Source: Cocleimonas sp.
GTDB taxonomy: Bacteria; Pseudomonadota; Gammaproteobacteria; Thiotrichales; Thiotrichaceae
Direction of reading: 5' to 3'
Assembly: GCA_023146675.1 (NCBI GenBank)
Contig: JAGLBQ010000378.1
Span: 1-7,372, forward strand
Length of the DNA: 7,372 nucleotides
The notes under the pieces are model-generated. The model was given only the letters and a program-made list of their open reading frames with translations, made no database searches and was not told where the DNA came from. Numbering within the stretch: the stretch's first letter is position 1; each line of letters starts with the position of its first letter. Positions 5,738-7,372 of this stretch are shown here, in pieces. A program made the position numbers and the translations under genes.

Positions 5738-6583
5738 TTAAATAGGTCGCCTAACAATATTCGCCCGAATAGCCTTAGAAAAATCCTCAGCATCCTCTGC
5801 TTCCTGAGCAGTTTTAGTAATATCAAAATGCTCATGGGCTGCTTTGTAGGATAAGTGCGTATCGATCATATTCAGTCGATAGGCTATTTTATCAATATTT
5901 TCAGGTAGTAAATAGCGCAGACTCCAAAGGGGTATGGGTTTTTCTGAAAAGCGACGAGTATGTTTGATGATATTAGTAGTGCAATTATTCCACAGTGTAT
6001 TATAAAACTCTGGCTCTTTTCCCAATGCATCAGCACGCTTTAGCATATCCACAAAGACGGCTCTGATATGCTCTTTTTCTGTTTGAATGGGAAATAATCG
6101 CACCGTTGCTTTGATTGTATTAGTGCGAACTTTGATCACATCTCTTTCATCGGCAATAACATACATCATCTCAAATTGACGAAAAAATGCTTTTATAGGG
6201 CTGAAACTGATGCCTTTTTTGCGTCGTATTTCAATCGATATGGAGAGATAGCTTCCATCTTTAAAACCAAAAGAAACAAAGGTATGGGCTGCTCCAAATC
6301 CTGCAAAAGGCGAAATAACTAGCCAGCCAGACTCTATATCGTCCAGCTTAATGGTGCGATCATAGAATTCTAGATCAAAATCACGGGTGGTTCGATAGTG
6401 AATATTGCGGATATTATTAATGCGGACGGTATCATCATCAATAAAATGAATGGAAGGCATAATCGCTTGATCTGGCGACCAATTGCGTTTTAAAGAAGGA
6501 TTAGTGACATTTAGAAAAATGGCTATGCCTATCACTGCTACGACAACTAATACTATAATCAGGATAAGAATGATTTCATTCAT
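5738..6583 (-). CDS. Membrane-anchored DUF4105 (Lnb N-terminal-like) family protein
   Basis: The 281-residue protein has one N-terminal membrane helix (about 4-24) with almost no cytoplasmic tail, so residues from about 28 on should face the periplasm. The soluble part has the DUF4105 pattern. It opens with NWSPDQAIMPSI (34-45) and TVRINNIRNIHYR (52-64). AAHTFVSFGFKDGSYLSISIE (98-118) contains His100, and FYNTLWNNCTTNI (193-205) contains Cys201. His100 and Cys201 look like a catalytic pair. From memory, DUF4105 domains have been linked to a lipoprotein N-acyltransferase (Lnb) in Bacteroidota. Whether this short version has that activity is unknown. The final 40 residues are charged and lack family motifs. 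The start is ATG 6583 with a good Shine-Dalgarno GGAG (6595-6592) 8 nt upstream. It is flanked by yicC upstream and purC downstream, with its own candidate promoter. Confidence 0.75.
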   Translation of the reverse strand: MNEIILILIIVLVVVAVIGIAIFLNVTNPSLKRNWSPDQAIMPSIHFIDDDTVRINNIRNIHYRTTRDFDLEFYDRTIKLDDIESGWLVISPFAGFGAAHTFVSFGFKDGSYLSISIEIRRKKGISFSPIKAFFRQFEMMYVIADERDVIKVRTNTIKATVRLFPIQTEKEHIRAVFVDMLKRADALGKEPEFYNTLWNNCTTNIIKHTRRFSEKPIPLWSLRYLLPENIDKIAYRLNMIDTHLSYKAAHEHFDITKTAQEAEDAEDFSKAIRANIVRRPI

Positions 6584-6612
6584 TTGGTACTCTCCACTTA
6601 CCGAATGAATTT

Positions 6613-6641
6613 ATCATACAATAATCAGTGCTAAAGGTCAG
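6613..6641 (-). promoter_or_regulatory. probable promoter of the DUF4105 gene
   Basis: On the minus strand a -35 CTGACC (6641-6636, 4 of 6) and a -10 TATGAT (6618-6613, 5 of 6) are separated by 17 bp. Transcription would begin near 6606, giving a leader of about 23 nt with the GGAG Shine-Dalgarno at 6595-6592. The 102 bp gap after yicC and this promoter suggest that the DUF4105 gene is not simply part of a yicC transcript. I saw no terminator hairpin after yicC. Confidence 0.4.
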
Positions 6642-6685
6642 TTGTGATATGTGTCTCAAGTGGTGCAAATATTAAAGTCGATCTA

Positions 6686-7372
6686 TTATTCAATATTTTG
6701 AACCTGCTCTCTCATTTGCTCAATTAAAACTTTTAAATCCACTACTGCTTGTGTCGTTTTTGCATCATTAGATTTTGATCCCAATGTATTCACTTCACGG
6801 TTAAGCTCTTGCATTAAAAAATCTAAGCGTCGTCCTACTGCATCTTTTCTTTGCAAGACTCGTTTAACTTCTTGAATATGTGCGGCTAAGCGATCAATTT
6901 CTTCAGCAATATCTAGGCGTTGTGCTTGAATAACAAGCTCTTGTTCTAGTCGGTTTTCATCTACGCTTAGATCAAGAGAAGCAATACGCTTTACTACTTT
7001 TTCCCGTAGTGTAAGCAGCACTTCTTTACGGCGTAAGCGCACAGAGTTAACAATTGTTTCTATTTCATCACAGCGCATGGCTATAAATTGGCTGAGTTGT
7101 TGTCCTTCACGTAAGCGTGTGGCGATTAAATCTTCTAACGTCTTTTTTAGCAGCTGATGAGCTTGTTTGCTTACATTGCTTAAGTCGGTTGTGGGTGTTT
7201 CTATTACGCCTTTCCAGTTTAAAATATCGATGGTTGATAAACCGTTTGATTTTTGTGTCAGAGTTTCAATTTGTTGTTGTGCATCAAGTAACGCTTTAAG
7301 TTGTGCTTGATTAATTGTAATTTTTTGTGCGTTAGCTGAGGTTGATTCATAGCTTAATTGGGCATCAATTTT
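6686..7372 (-). CDS. yicC: YicC family endoribonuclease/RNase adaptor, 5' end beyond window
   Basis: The minus-strand frame stays open from the stop at 6686 to the right edge, giving 228 residues of a family usually near 287, so about 60 N-terminal residues are missing. The part upstream of 7078 reads as YicC: LNWKGVIETP, then LEDLIATRLREGQQL leading into RCDEIETI. The Met codon at 7078 is therefore internal and not a start. The C-terminal DUF1732 domain is well matched: QRLDIAEEIDRLAAHIQEV, GRRLDFLMQELNREVNTLGSK, and a final VVDLKVLIEQMREQVQNIE. Long charged helices suggest coiled-coil oligomerisation. E. coli YicC has been reported to act on RNA together with PNPase, affecting the small RNA RyhB. 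The exact role here is inferred from family. In other gammaproteobacteria it often sits beside gmk or rph. Confidence 0.93.
   Translation of the reverse strand, partial: KIDAQLSYESTSANAQKITINQAQLKALLDAQQQIETLTQKSNGLSTIDILNWKGVIETPTTDLSNVSKQAHQLLKKTLEDLIATRLREGQQLSQFIAMRCDEIETIVNSVRLRRKEVLLTLREKVVKRIASLDLSVDENRLEQELVIQAQRLDIAEEIDRLAAHIQEVKRVLQRKDAVGRRLDFLMQELNREVNTLGSKSNDAKTTQAVVDLKVLIEQMREQVQNIE

Noticed and set aside
6584..6685. Terminator hairpin or small gene between yicC and the DUF4105 gene
   Set aside because: Only short imperfect complementarity (TTCAA/TTGAA at the yicC stop) is present, with no GC-rich stem, and no open frame with a ribosome site.
6686..7078. A complete 130-residue protein starting at the Met codon at 7078
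   Set aside because: The same frame stays open to the window edge and encodes the middle of YicC, so this Met is internal and the gene is cut by the edge, not truncated.
7117..7299. 60-residue plus-strand open frame near the right edge
   Set aside because: It lies opposite the uninterrupted yicC reading frame, which continues through this stretch with clear YicC motifs.

Overview
This is an ordinary chromosomal window from an AT-rich gammaproteobacterium. The evidence is the enterobacterial-like TrmL and RibF sequences (RibF starts MKLIRG as in E. coli), a proteobacterial YicC, a type II secretion GspC with an HR domain and a PDZ-like domain, and a lipoprotein-type ApbE. The long PurC form suggests a lineage outside the enterics, perhaps Methylococcales or Thiotrichales-like. 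That placement is a guess from gene types only.

Left edge: a tRNA-Phe(GAA) gene runs leftward and loses its 3' end at base 1. A near-consensus sigma70 promoter with a GC-rich discriminator precedes it. In the opposite direction trmL (wobble-base tRNA methyltransferase) and ribF (FMN and FAD synthesis) form a two-gene operon coupled by a TAATG stop/start overlap. ribF ends only 11 bp from the end of apbE, which converges on it.

The rest lies on the minus strand. In the direction of transcription the order is yicC (5' end beyond the right edge), a membrane-anchored DUF4105 protein, purC, a UDP-glucuronate 4-epimerase-like gene, gspC and apbE. From purC to apbE the genes are very close (2 bp gap, 21 bp gap, then a 41 bp overlap), so they are probably one transcript. 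yicC, the DUF4105 gene and purC are separated by longer AT-rich gaps that hold candidate promoters.

Themes: tRNA and RNA metabolism (tRNA-Phe, trmL, yicC), flavins (ribF makes FAD, ApbE uses FAD to flavinylate exported proteins), purine synthesis (purC) and the cell envelope (epimerase, gspC, lipoprotein ApbE, DUF4105). No insertion sequence, phage, CRISPR array, toxin-antitoxin pair or defence gene is visible, and I see no convincing undescribed system. The points most worth a second look are a gspC isolated from the other gsp genes and fused by overlap to apbE, the DUF4105 protein with a His/Cys pair, and an inverted repeat over a likely extended -10 promoter before purC.
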